DNA of 64,000 bases. Source: Phycisphaerae bacterium. GTDB taxonomy: Bacteria > Planctomycetota > Phycisphaerae > Phycisphaerales > SM1A02. The notes beneath the pieces were generated by a model. It saw nothing but the letters and a program-made list of their open reading frames with translations. It was not told where the DNA came from and searched no databases. The translations under genes were made by a program, and so were the position numbers. Shown one piece after another: positions 52,191 through 60,937 of this stretch (position 1 is its first letter; every line of letters begins with the position of its first letter). The stretch covers positions 31,197 through 95,196 of the forward strand of contig JAEUIT010000018.1 in the NCBI GenBank assembly GCA_016795035.1, given 5' to 3'.

Positions 52191-52964
52191 TCACTCGGCT
52201 CCGCCGCGCGGGGCGAGCTTCCGGACCCAGATGTTCCGGAAACGGATCGGGTCTCCATGATCTTGGAGACGAATTGGTCCGGTCGGGTCGTGCGGCGAAT
52301 ACGACGCCCGCGCGCCATGGGCCGTCGCGCCGAGGAGTTCGGCGTTGTCCTGGACGAGCACGCCGTTGAGGAAGGCCGTCACGGTCGCGGGCTTCGCGAG
52401 CTTTCCGTCCTTGAAGACCGGCGCTCGGAAGACGACGTCGTACACGTTCCACTGTCCCTGCGGACGGCAAGCATTCACGAGCGGCGGATATTGGCCGTAG
52501 AGCGCCCCTGCCATGCCGTCGGCGTAGGTGACGTTCGGGTTACTCGAGAGAACCTGAAGCTCGTAGCGGTCCATGAAGAAGACGCCGGAGTTGCCCCCGT
52601 GCTGGCCTTCGACCTTCGCCTCGACCGGCACGAGCCACTCGAGGTGCAGCTGGACATCCCCGAACTGGTCGCGGGTGCTGATGTCGCCGGTCGAGGGTTC
52701 GACGGCGAACATGCCGTCGCGGACCTTCCACTTCGCGTCGCCGTCGCCCGATCGCCACGCCGAGAGGTCGGGCTTCGCCGGTCCGAAGAGGACGATGGCA
52801 TCGGACGGCGCGGGCACCGGAGCGCCGACCGCGCCGGGGTCGACCTTCGCCGGCTGCGGGCGCGTCATGTCGTGCACTTGGTACTTGAACGACTGGGTCG
52901 CCTGCGTTGCGGCGAGAAGCGCGAGGCTAAGGCCGCCGATGGCGACGACGAGTGGGAATCGCAT
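52191..52964 (-). CDS. DUF1080 protein (3-keto-disaccharide hydrolase family)
   Basis: The protein has 257 residues. A signal peptide (about 1-21) is followed by one DUF1080 domain (about 55-250), a concanavalin/laminin-like beta sandwich. Typical phrases are WKVRDGMFAVEPSTGDIST, FGDVQLHLEWLVP, GNSGVFFMDRYELQVL and PIRLQDHGDPIRFRNIWVR. DUF1080 members hydrolyse 3-keto-sugars in some systems and are very common in planctomycetes. No partner gene (oxidoreductase GFO/IDH) lies beside it, so the substrate is open. Confidence 0.9.
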   Translation of the reverse strand: MRFPLVVAIGGLSLALLAATQATQSFKYQVHDMTRPQPAKVDPGAVGAPVPAPSDAIVLFGPAKPDLSAWRSGDGDAKWKVRDGMFAVEPSTGDISTRDQFGDVQLHLEWLVPVEAKVEGQHGGNSGVFFMDRYELQVLSSNPNVTYADGMAGALYGQYPPLVNACRPQGQWNVYDVVFRAPVFKDGKLAKPATVTAFLNGVLVQDNAELLGATAHGARASYSPHDPTGPIRLQDHGDPIRFRNIWVRKLAPRGGAE

Positions 52965-53133
52965 GCGGGCGTTGTAGCAGACGCGTTCGCGGCCGGCATC
53001 GCCGAACGTCCGGCGCGGCCCGAGGAGCCGTCATCCCGCCGTCGACGAAGGCGGAACCCGCGCGTTCGGGCGAGCCGTCGATCAGAATGCCGCCGGGGGC
53101 ATCCCGCTCGGCGGACTTGGGCCCCCGCTTCGC

Positions 53134-53526
53134 ATGTTCCACACCCGCATATCCCTCGGCGACACCGACGCTGCCGGCGTCCTCTTCTTCGCACGCCTCT
53201 TCGACATCGTGCAGCGAACGTTCGAGGCGTTCCTCGCCGAGCGCGGCCTGCCGATCGACCGCTGCCTCGACGCCGGCATCCTCGCGCCGGTGGTGCACGC
53301 CGAAGCCGACTTCCGCAGCCCGCTCCGCCTCGGCGACGCGATCAACGTTGCAGCCAGCGTCGAGTCGATCGGCGACTCCAGCGTGCGCATGGCGTACGTC
53401 GTGCGCAGCGAGGACGGCTCGCTCGCCGCCGAAGCGCTCGTGGTGCACGTCTGCATCGGCTCCGACGGCCGCAGCGTGCCCGTGCCGGACGCGCTGCGTC
53501 GCGCGCTTCACTCGGCCGGCGCCTGA
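53134..53526 (+). CDS. Hotdog-fold acyl-CoA thioesterase (4HBT family)
   Basis: The protein has 130 residues. The N-terminal active-site stretch DTDAAGVLFFARLFD (about 10-24) fits 4-hydroxybenzoyl-CoA thioesterases, especially the cyanobacterial-type DHNA-CoA thioesterases with DTDAAG. A central strand/helix set follows to about 125. Because menA, menC and menE lie 3 kb away, it may release 1,4-dihydroxy-2-naphthoate from its CoA ester. That assignment rests on motif and neighbourhood. It overlaps the end of the convergent S41 gene by 19 bases. Confidence 0.8.
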   Translation: MFHTRISLGDTDAAGVLFFARLFDIVQRTFEAFLAERGLPIDRCLDAGILAPVVHAEADFRSPLRLGDAINVAASVESIGDSSVRMAYVVRSEDGSLAAEALVVHVCIGSDGRSVPVPDALRRALHSAGA

Positions 53527-54968
53527 GCCGTCGGCGTTGCAGGCGGCGCGGACTTGTCGCCGCCGTCGATCCAGTCGTTCGGCTCGAGGCCCACGACTCG
53601 CAGCGCCGCCATCAGCGATTCTCGTCGTTGCAGCTCGATCGCGATGACCGGACCGAAGCGGCGGATGATCTCGTCCTCGCACTCGACGCGCACGTCGGGC
53701 GCAACGCCGATGCCTTCGACGGACCCGCGCGGTGCCTTCCACACGGCGGGCGCGCCGCCGTAGGCGATGAGAAGGGAATCGCGGAACTTCAGCCGCAGCA
53801 GCGAGTATTCGGCGCCGCCGGTCGTCGCGCCGACGATCGTCACGCCCGGCATCCCGCGGAAGCACGCCGGAATGTGCTCCGCGGCGCTCCCGGTCCTGCC
53901 GTCCACCATGATCACCAGCTGTTCCCATCGGAGCCGCGCCGACGGCGCCGGAAGCGACCAGCACGTCGTGCCGGTCGTCGACCATCCGAAGAGGTCGCCG
54001 ACGATCGGCACGGGCTCATGGATGACGTGCTCGAACGGCGCCTCGACGACATCGGGCGGAAACAGCCATCCGGCGACTCGGCCGCCGTGCACGCACGTTC
54101 CTCCACGGCAGCCTTGGAGATCAAGGATGATCGCGCGACACCCATGAAGGGACTGCATCGCCCCATCGATCTCCCGGACATTCGGGCATTCGCTCAGGTC
54201 GTCGCCAGGACAGACGTGACCATGCCGGAATCGGGCGTCGTTCACGTCCTTGTAGATGCGCAAGTACCCGACATCCCGTGCAGGCCCTAGGCGTGCAACG
54301 GTGAGCCACGTCGGCATGCCCTGTGGATCGCGCCCGACCGCGACACGCGGATCGAGCCAGATCTTCTCGTAACCGTTGGCGCCGAGAATCTCGATGGGAC
54401 CGCCCCACTGGTCGTACCCTCGCTCGACGAGGCGCTCGACCTCCGTGCCATCGCGCAGCGTCACCGTGAGCCGGATCGGCGGCACCGGTCGCGCGAGGTC
54501 CGCGTCATCGAGCGCGGGCAGGCCTAACAGGGCGGTGCATCCGTTGCGCGTCTTCGGACGGTGGCCATCGATCGCCGCGAGCCGCCCCCACAGTTCGCTT
54601 GCGTGGTCCACTGGCCACGGCTGGCCCAGCGAGATCCAGTCGACTCCATCGATACGTGCGTAGCGCGTGTTCGCCGGGTACGCGATGCCGACGAGCGTCT
54701 TGGCGTCGACGTACGCGTGCTCGTCGTCGAGCGCGTCGATGGCTCGGCTGAGCTCGACGTAGTACTCCTGATCGTTCGCCGCACTTGACGCACGCTCGAG
54801 GAGCGCGGGGTCGATGTCGGTCCACCGCGGTCCCGGATGCGGCGCCGCGTCGCGATCCCGAGTCACGTGCGCGCCGATGATCTCGACGCTCTCGCGATAC
54901 GGACTCGTCGGAGCGCTCGCACAACCGGTGAGGAGAAGGCAGCACGCGGTTGCGGTCGGACGCCACAT
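53508..54968 (-). CDS. S41-family peptidase lipoprotein
   Basis: The protein has 486 residues; ATG at 54968 begins a lipoprotein signal (LLTGC, Cys15). An N-terminal helical region (about 30-110) is followed by a central domain and a C-terminal S41 (tail-specific protease, C-terminal processing peptidase) domain (about 250-470). IILDLQGCRGG and the serine site GRTGSAAEH with VTIVGATTGGAEY are visible. A PDZ domain is not clear. It may be a degenerate or specialised S41 member; the target is unknown. Confidence 0.75.
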   Translation of the reverse strand: MWRPTATACCLLLTGCASAPTSPYRESVEIIGAHVTRDRDAAPHPGPRWTDIDPALLERASSAANDQEYYVELSRAIDALDDEHAYVDAKTLVGIAYPANTRYARIDGVDWISLGQPWPVDHASELWGRLAAIDGHRPKTRNGCTALLGLPALDDADLARPVPPIRLTVTLRDGTEVERLVERGYDQWGGPIEILGANGYEKIWLDPRVAVGRDPQGMPTWLTVARLGPARDVGYLRIYKDVNDARFRHGHVCPGDDLSECPNVREIDGAMQSLHGCRAIILDLQGCRGGTCVHGGRVAGWLFPPDVVEAPFEHVIHEPVPIVGDLFGWSTTGTTCWSLPAPSARLRWEQLVIMVDGRTGSAAEHIPACFRGMPGVTIVGATTGGAEYSLLRLKFRDSLLIAYGGAPAVWKAPRGSVEGIGVAPDVRVECEDEIIRRFGPVIAIELQRRESLMAALRVVGLEPNDWIDGGDKSAPPATPTAQAPAE

Positions 54969-55044
54969 GCCAACATTGAATCCGCGAGCCCACCGACCTG
55001 CAAACGCCGACCAGCCGCGGGCGGCCGCGCCGTACGCTGCGTCG

Positions 55045-56013
55045 ATGCGAGTCTTCATCGTCCACGCGCACCACGAGCCGAAGAGCTTCAACGGAGCGCT
55101 CACCGCGACCGCCATCTCCACGTTGCAGGCCGAGGGGCACGAGGTGGTGGTGTCGGACCTTTACGCGATGGGCTTCGATCCGGTCAGCGATCGCCGAAAC
55201 TTCCGAACGGTGAAGGACGCGACGTATCTCAAGCAGCAGGTCGAAGAGTCGCACGCCACCGCGAATGACGGTTTCGCGCACGACCTGCGCGGCGAGATCG
55301 AAAAGGTCGAGCGCTGCGACGCGCTCATCTTCCAGTTCCCGCTCTGGTGGTTCGGGTTGCCGGCGATCCTCAAGGGCTGGGTCGACAAGGTCTTCGCGAT
55401 GGGTCGCGTGTACGGCGGCGGCAAGTGGTACGAGCAGGGCGCCTTCCGCGGCAAGCGCGCGCTCCTCTCGATGACGACCGGCGGATCGGAGTCGATGTAC
55501 GACGGCTTCGGCCTGAACCCGTCGCTCGACACGGTGGTGCGTCCGATTCAGCACGGCATCTTCTGGTTCACGGGCTTCGAGCCGCTCGAGCCGTTCGTCG
55601 CGTGGGCCCCGACGCGCGCCAGCGCCGACGAGCGCGCCGCGATGCTCGCGGCCTATGCCACGCGCCTGCGCCGGCTCTTCACCGACGCGCCCGTGCGATA
55701 CCCGAGGCTCGCGGAATGCGACGATCGCTTCCGCGACCGCTCCGCACGCTTCATGGTCTCGTGGACATGGCTTGAGCCGCCGGCCGACCATCCCGACGCC
55801 GCGCGCCTCGACGACCTCGTGCGCGCCGAGCGAGAGCTCTTGCGCACGTGGCGCCGCGACGGACTTCTCATCGAACGCCGCATCTCGACCGACGAAACCC
55901 GCGGCTGGCTGCTCTTCCGCGTGCGCGACCGCGCCCAGCTCGACGCAATGCTCTCCACGTTGCCGCTCCGGGCGTGGCTTGCGGCCGAGGTGACGGAGGT
56001 TGCGGCGGAGTAG
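55045..56013 (+). CDS. NAD(P)H quinone reductase fused to muconolactone-isomerase-like domain
   Basis: The protein has 322 residues. The N-terminal flavodoxin-like domain (about 1-210) matches NQO/MdaB-type quinone reductases: FIVHAHHEPKSFNGAL at 4-19, FQFPLWWFGLPAILKGWVDK near 94-113, and MTTGGSESMY near 140. A second domain (about 230-322) with FMVSWTWLEPP, a DGLLIERR segment and DAMLSTLPLRAWLAAEVTEV resembles the muconolactone delta-isomerase/YCII ferredoxin-like fold. The first half should bind FAD and reduce quinones with NAD(P)H. The second half's role is unknown. Menaquinone genes lie next to it. Confidence 0.82.
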   Translation: MRVFIVHAHHEPKSFNGALTATAISTLQAEGHEVVVSDLYAMGFDPVSDRRNFRTVKDATYLKQQVEESHATANDGFAHDLRGEIEKVERCDALIFQFPLWWFGLPAILKGWVDKVFAMGRVYGGGKWYEQGAFRGKRALLSMTTGGSESMYDGFGLNPSLDTVVRPIQHGIFWFTGFEPLEPFVAWAPTRASADERAAMLAAYATRLRRLFTDAPVRYPRLAECDDRFRDRSARFMVSWTWLEPPADHPDAARLDDLVRAERELLRTWRRDGLLIERRISTDETRGWLLFRVRDRAQLDAMLSTLPLRAWLAAEVTEVAAE

Positions 56014-56025
56014 CGCCCAACGCCG

Positions 56026-57312
56026 TCAACGCGCGGGCCCGTGTCGCTCCCAGATCGCCTGCGCTCCACGAAGCGCGTCCCCAAGCGCCGCCCGACTCGG
56101 CTTCGCCTTCGCGGCCTCGCTCGCGGGCATCGCGTAGATCCGGTCCGGCCAGCGGAATCGCTCGAGCTTCGCGCTCAACGTTGCAAGGAGCGCGGGCTCG
56201 TCGAACGCGCCGGTCACGAACACGACGGGACGGCGCTGCCAACGCGGATCGTCGATCGCGATGACGCACGCCTGCGTGATGCCGGGCACACTGCGGAGGG
56301 CGTTCTCGATTTCCTCGGGATGGATGTTCTCGCCGCCCGAGATGAACATCGCATCGCGCCGGCCAAGGACACGCAGGTGGCCACGGGCATCGATTGCGCC
56401 GAGGTCGCCGGTCGCGAACCAGCCGTCGGCGTCGCGTGGATCACGCAGCGCGGCGCCCTCGAGATAGCCGGCGAAGACCGTCGGGCCGCGCACGAGTATC
56501 TCGTCGTTGCCGCCGAGCCGGAGCTCGACGCCGTCGAGCGGCGTGCCCGCGTCGTCGGCGCCGTCGGTCTCGGATGCGCGCGCCGTCGTGATCTGCGACG
56601 CGCACTCCGTCATGCCGTACGTCGCGTAGAGCGGTACGCCCGCGCGCACCGCCTCGTGCCGCCACGACGCGGGCGCCGGTCCGCCGCCGAGGAGCACGGC
56701 CTTCATCGAACGTAGGCGCTCGACGCAGCGCGGGTCGTCGAGCAGGCGGCGAAGCTGCGTGCCGACCACCGAGACGTGCGTGATCGACGGATCGCGCAGG
56801 AGATCGTCGCCCACATGTGTGGGGCCTCGGCCGATCCGCGTTGCAGCTCCCGCGACGATCGAGCGCACCAGGATCGCGAGGCCGCCGACATGGTGCGGCG
56901 AGAGCGACAGGAGCCAGCGGTCGCCCGGCCCGAACGGCACCCGCGCGTTCGCGGCCTGCGCCGCGGCCACGAGGCTCGTCGCACGATGCACCGCGAGCTT
57001 CGGGTCGCCGCTCGACCCCGAGGTGAAGAGCGCCGCGGCACACGAGGTCGGCTGCAACGCGGAGGCGATCGACTCCAGGCGCGCACGCCGTTCGGGCGGC
57101 GCCGCGGCGTCGACGAGCGCCGCGCCGCGGCCCGCACGCCACACGGCGACGATCGCCTCGAGCGCGCCGCGCGAGGCGTCGACCGCGACGATCGACGTCG
57201 GCGCCGCGCCGCGGCCGCATGCCGCGTGCGTCACCGTGCCCAAATCGTCGACGAGAAGCGGCGCGTCGCCGAACGCGCCCGGGGCGAGAAGCTCGGCACG
57301 GCCGTCATGCAT
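56026..57312 (-). CDS. menE: O-succinylbenzoate-CoA ligase
   Basis: The protein has 428 residues; ATG at 57312 overlaps the menC stop by eight bases. It is an acyl-adenylating enzyme with ALFTSGSSGDPKLAVHR (about 90-106, phosphate loop), LYATYGMTECASQ (about 214-226), GWFATGDLG (about 297-305) and the C-terminal catalytic Lys in KAKPSRAAL (about 405). It is shorter than typical ligases at the N-terminus, as is usual for MenE. It activates o-succinylbenzoate as the CoA ester in menaquinone synthesis. Last gene of the menA-menC-menE unit. Confidence 0.9.
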   Translation of the reverse strand: MHDGRAELLAPGAFGDAPLLVDDLGTVTHAACGRGAAPTSIVAVDASRGALEAIVAVWRAGRGAALVDAAAPPERRARLESIASALQPTSCAAALFTSGSSGDPKLAVHRATSLVAAAQAANARVPFGPGDRWLLSLSPHHVGGLAILVRSIVAGAATRIGRGPTHVGDDLLRDPSITHVSVVGTQLRRLLDDPRCVERLRSMKAVLLGGGPAPASWRHEAVRAGVPLYATYGMTECASQITTARASETDGADDAGTPLDGVELRLGGNDEILVRGPTVFAGYLEGAALRDPRDADGWFATGDLGAIDARGHLRVLGRRDAMFISGGENIHPEEIENALRSVPGITQACVIAIDDPRWQRRPVVFVTGAFDEPALLATLSAKLERFRWPDRIYAMPASEAAKAKPSRAALGDALRGAQAIWERHGPAR

Positions 57313-58303
57313 GGAGCGCGGCCTCGATCGGCACGAAGCGGAGACCGTCGAACGCCGCGAGATCGGGAAGCGGCTCGCGCACGTCGATGCGGCCGTCGCG
57401 TATCTCCGGTGCGGGGGTCGGATCGTCGCGCAGGAAGGCGCCCGTGCCGAAGCCGTGGTCGCCGTGCGCGTTCGGCAGCCAGGTCGAGATGCGAGCAAGG
57501 AGCCGTAGCGTGAAGCCCGACTCGAACGCGTTCGACACCGTCGTTCGGAGAAGTTGCCGCGCCGTCCGTTCGGCGCGCTCGCGCACGGCCGCGATCGAGC
57601 CATGGAGCGACGGCTTGAGGATGTGCGTCGTGACGCCAGGCGCCGTCTCGAGCGCGGCCCGCAGGTCGCGCTCGAGGAGCGACTCGTCGAGGGCGATCGC
57701 GTGCCCCGTCGCGAAGTGCAGTTCGGGGATTCGAAGCGGCTCGCGGAGCGGCTCCTCGATGTACTCGACGCGCACGGGCGTCGCGGCGCGGAGCACGGTG
57801 ACGGCATCCGCGAACTCGAGCGACCGATTCGCGTCGAGACGCAGGCGCGTCGTGATCGGAAGCCGCTCGGCGAGAAGCGCGACGACATCGGCGTCGGCCG
57901 CGGACGAGACCTTCACCTTCACGGTGCGGAAGCCCTCGTACCGCCCTTCGTCGACGGCGCGCCGCGCGTCGTCGAGCGAGCCGGCGAAGAGTGCGTTCAC
58001 GCCGACCGTCCCGCGCAGCGGCTGTCGCACGACCGGATCGTTGGCGTTCCAGGCGAGAGCGCACGAGAGCCCGAACGCGAGCGCCGGCGGAAACGCGGAG
58101 AGGCCCTCGACGCCGCGAGCCCGGAGGAGCGCGAGGCACTCGTCGGCGGTCTCGCGATGCACGCCGGGCAGCGGCGCGACTTCGCCGATGCCGTCACCGT
58201 CCACTCGGACGTAGAAGCCCTCTCGGTGCTCGAAGACGCGGCCGGCGAAGCGCATCGGTCGAAGGAGGGCGAATCGGAATCGTGCAACGTGGAGTTCGGC
58301 CAT
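57305..58303 (-). CDS. menC: O-succinylbenzoate synthase
   Basis: The protein has 332 residues of the enolase superfamily. The capping domain (1-110) precedes a barrel with the catalytic set: KVKV lysines (about 134-136), LDANRSLE Asp, EYIEEPL Glu, ALDES Asp, and THILKPS Lys. It dehydrates SHCHC to o-succinylbenzoate. The gene begins two bases after the menA stop and overlaps menE by eight bases, which fixes its place in the pathway. Some family members also racemise N-acylamino acids. Confidence 0.92.
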   Translation of the reverse strand: MAELHVARFRFALLRPMRFAGRVFEHREGFYVRVDGDGIGEVAPLPGVHRETADECLALLRARGVEGLSAFPPALAFGLSCALAWNANDPVVRQPLRGTVGVNALFAGSLDDARRAVDEGRYEGFRTVKVKVSSAADADVVALLAERLPITTRLRLDANRSLEFADAVTVLRAATPVRVEYIEEPLREPLRIPELHFATGHAIALDESLLERDLRAALETAPGVTTHILKPSLHGSIAAVRERAERTARQLLRTTVSNAFESGFTLRLLARISTWLPNAHGDHGFGTGAFLRDDPTPAPEIRDGRIDVREPLPDLAAFDGLRFVPIEAALHA

Positions 58304-58305
58304 CG

Positions 58306-59241
58306 TCAGCCTCCCTTCCAAACCGACCAGCCGATCGCGAACGCGAGGCCGTAGACGAGGAGAAGCTTGCCGGTGCTTGCGAGCACGCGATTGAGCGTCA
58401 TGCCTTCGGCCCCGCGGGCGACGGCGACGAGCGACGGCGCCAGCATGGCGCACGCCGCCGACGCGGCGACGGCGCCCCACCGCTGCGTCACGACGGCGAG
58501 CGCGATCGGAACGATTGCGGCTGCGACGACGGAGCCGATGACTTCCGCGCGGGCGAACGTCTCACCGAAGCGCACGGCGAGCGTGCGCTTCCGGACCCGC
58601 GCGTCGCCTTCGCGGTCGCGCAGGTTGTTTACGGCAAGCAGCGTGACGGCGAGGCAGCCGGGCCCGATCCCGGCGAGCGCGGGCAACAGCTCGAAGCGCT
58701 GCGCCTGCGCCGCATAGGTGCCTGCAACGGCGACCGGCCCGAAGAACAGGAAGGCGGCGACGTCACCGAGGCCGACGTACGCGAGCGGCATCGGACCTCC
58801 GGTGTAGAGGACGGCGAACGCGACTGCGGCCAGGGCTATGACGGCGAACGCGGGGCCCGCGCGCACGACGAGGTACGCCGCGATCGGCGCGACGAGAACG
58901 AGCGCGATCACGATCGCCAATCTCATCGTTGCAGGCTTGACGAGACCCGCGCTCACCACGCGCAGCGGACCGACCCGCTTCTCGTCGTCGGCCCCCTTCT
59001 TCCAGTCGAAGTAGTCGTTGGCGAAGTTCGCCGCGATCTGGAGCAAGAGCGCGCCGGCGAGTGCGGCCGCGGCGGCGCCGGCGTGGAAGGCATCGTCGGC
59101 GAAGGCCATGGAGATGCCCATCAGGACAGGCGCGAGCGCAGCGCCCAAGGTCTTCGGGCGGATCGCGAGCCACCAGATGTGGATCGGCCCGCGAACGAGC
59201 TGCGGGTCTTGGCGCACGGTGGACGGCGTCGGGGCTTGCAT
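58306..59241 (-). CDS. menA: 1,4-dihydroxy-2-naphthoate polyprenyltransferase
   Basis: The protein has 311 residues from ATG at 59241; a GTG at 59262 would add seven residues. About eight or nine helices are present. The UbiA-family prenyl-diphosphate sites are visible: ANDYFDWKKGADD (about 66-78) and NNLRDREGDARVRKRTLA (about 190-207). PKTLGAALAPVLMG (about 30-43) is typical of MenA. It attaches the isoprenoid chain to DHNA at the inner membrane, giving demethylmenaquinone. First gene of the men unit; the divergent sulfatase starts 115 bases away. Confidence 0.92.
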   Translation of the reverse strand: MQAPTPSTVRQDPQLVRGPIHIWWLAIRPKTLGAALAPVLMGISMAFADDAFHAGAAAAALAGALLLQIAANFANDYFDWKKGADDEKRVGPLRVVSAGLVKPATMRLAIVIALVLVAPIAAYLVVRAGPAFAVIALAAVAFAVLYTGGPMPLAYVGLGDVAAFLFFGPVAVAGTYAAQAQRFELLPALAGIGPGCLAVTLLAVNNLRDREGDARVRKRTLAVRFGETFARAEVIGSVVAAAIVPIALAVVTQRWGAVAASAACAMLAPSLVAVARGAEGMTLNRVLASTGKLLLVYGLAFAIGWSVWKGG

Positions 59242-59356
59242 GACGGAAGGGACTTCGTTCACTCAACGTTGCGAGCGCGCGAGAGGCGATTCGGCTCTTG
59301 GCTTCTCTCGAGAACCTGCTACCTTCCCGCGCTCGCACGCTTAAAGGAGCGAACTT

Positions 59357-60937
59357 ATGCATGAAACCGTCCGTGGGAAGTCGCGCCGCCTCGCAGGTCT
59401 CCGAAACCTCGCGAGCGTCGCCGTCGCATTGTGCGCGTTCGCGGCCTCCGCTGCGTCCGCCTTTGGCCAAGAGCGCACGCCACCCAACATCCTCGTCATC
59501 TGGGGCGATGACATCGGGCAGTTCAACATCAGCGCCTACAACCTCGGCATGATGGGCTACCGCACGCCCAACATCGATCGCATCGCCCGGGAAGGCGCGC
59601 TCTTCACCGATTGGTACGGCCAGCAAAGCTGCACGGCCGGCCGCGCCGCGTTCATCACCGGCCAATCGCCGATCCGCACCGGCCTCACCAAGGTTGGCTT
59701 GCCGGGTGCGCCGGAAGGCATGCGCAAGGAAGATCCGACGATCGCGACGCTCCTCCGCGCTCGCGGATACATGACCGGGCAGTTCGGCAAGAACCACCTC
59801 GGCGACCGCGACGACATGTTGCCGACCGCGCACGGCTTCGACGAGTTCTTCGGCAATCTCTATCACCTCAACGCCGAGGAAGAGCCGGAGAATCCCGACT
59901 ATCCGAAGGACCCGGAGTTCAAGAAGCGCTTCGGACCGCGCGGCGTCATTCATAGTTTCGCAAACGGCAAAATCACTGACACCGGTCCGCTCACGCGCAA
60001 GCGCATGGAGACGATCGATCTCGAGGTGACCGACAAGGCCCTCGACTTCATGGACCGCGCGGCAAAGGCAAAGAAGCCGTTCTTCGTGTGGTGGAACTCC
60101 ACGCGCATGCACATCTTCACGCATCTCAGCCCGGAATCCGATGGCAAGACCGGATACGGCATCTACGCCGACGGCATGGTCGAGCACGACGCGCAGATCG
60201 GGCGCCTCCTCTCAAAGCTCACCGAGCTCGGCATCGACGACAACACGATCGTCATGTACTCGACCGACAACGGCGCGGAGACCTTCACGTGGCCCGACGG
60301 CGGGACCACGATGTTCCGCGGCGAGAAGAACACGAACTGGGAAGGCGGCTATCGCGTTCCCTGCGCGATCCGTTGGCCGGGCGTCATCAAGCCTGGCACC
60401 ATCATCAATGACATCGGCGCGCATGAAGACATGTTGCCGACGCTGCTCGCCGCGGCCGGAGATCCGAACGTGAAGAGCTCGCTTCTCTCCGGCGTGACGA
60501 TCGGCGAGAACGGCTACAAGGTTCACATCGACGGCTACGACCTCGGTCCCGCGCTCAAGTCAGGCGCCGAGTGGCCCCGCAAGGAGTTCCTCTACTGGAC
60601 CGACGACGGCAGCGTCGCGGCGCTCCGCTACGGCGACATGAAGGTCACGTTCCTCGAGCAGGAGGCGCACGGCCTTCGCGTCTGGCAGAACCCGTTCACG
60701 GTCCTCCGCGCGCCGCTCCTCACGAACCTCCGCATGGATCCGTTCGAGCGCGCGGAGCACGAGAACGCGATGGGCTATCAGCGTTGGTACATGGAGCACA
60801 TGTTCTTCATCGCGCCCGCCGGTGCCTACATCACGAACTGGCTCCAGAGCTTCAAGGAGTTCCCGCCGCGACAGAAGCCCGGCTCGTTCAATCTTGATCG
60901 CGCCATGGAGGCGGTCACGCAGAGTTCGAGCCGCTGA
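59357..60937 (+). CDS. Arylsulfatase (secreted)
   Basis: The protein has 526 residues; AAAGGAG lies eight bases before ATG. A signal peptide (about 1-38, ending AFGQ) is followed by an alkaline-phosphatase-fold sulfatase domain. Visible sites are ILVIWGDDIG (metal Asp pair), SCTAGRAAF (formylglycine Cys in the C-T-A-G-R variant, about 96), GQFGKNHLGD and YSTDNGAE (metal Asp/Asn). All catalytic residues look intact. It would need a formylglycine-generating enzyme, not encoded in the window. Substrate unknown. A strong terminator follows, so it is a single-gene unit. Confidence 0.92.
   Translation: MHETVRGKSRRLAGLRNLASVAVALCAFAASAASAFGQERTPPNILVIWGDDIGQFNISAYNLGMMGYRTPNIDRIAREGALFTDWYGQQSCTAGRAAFITGQSPIRTGLTKVGLPGAPEGMRKEDPTIATLLRARGYMTGQFGKNHLGDRDDMLPTAHGFDEFFGNLYHLNAEEEPENPDYPKDPEFKKRFGPRGVIHSFANGKITDTGPLTRKRMETIDLEVTDKALDFMDRAAKAKKPFFVWWNSTRMHIFTHLSPESDGKTGYGIYADGMVEHDAQIGRLLSKLTELGIDDNTIVMYSTDNGAETFTWPDGGTTMFRGEKNTNWEGGYRVPCAIRWPGVIKPGTIINDIGAHEDMLPTLLAAAGDPNVKSSLLSGVTIGENGYKVHIDGYDLGPALKSGAEWPRKEFLYWTDDGSVAALRYGDMKVTFLEQEAHGLRVWQNPFTVLRAPLLTNLRMDPFERAEHENAMGYQRWYMEHMFFIAPAGAYITNWLQSFKEFPPRQKPGSFNLDRAMEAVTQSSSR

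Noticed and set aside
59263..59356. Possible promoter TTGGCT / TACCTT before the sulfatase gene
   Set aside because: The two hexamers have a 16-base spacing, but each matches the sigma-70 consensus at only about four of six positions, and planctomycete promoters are poorly defined.
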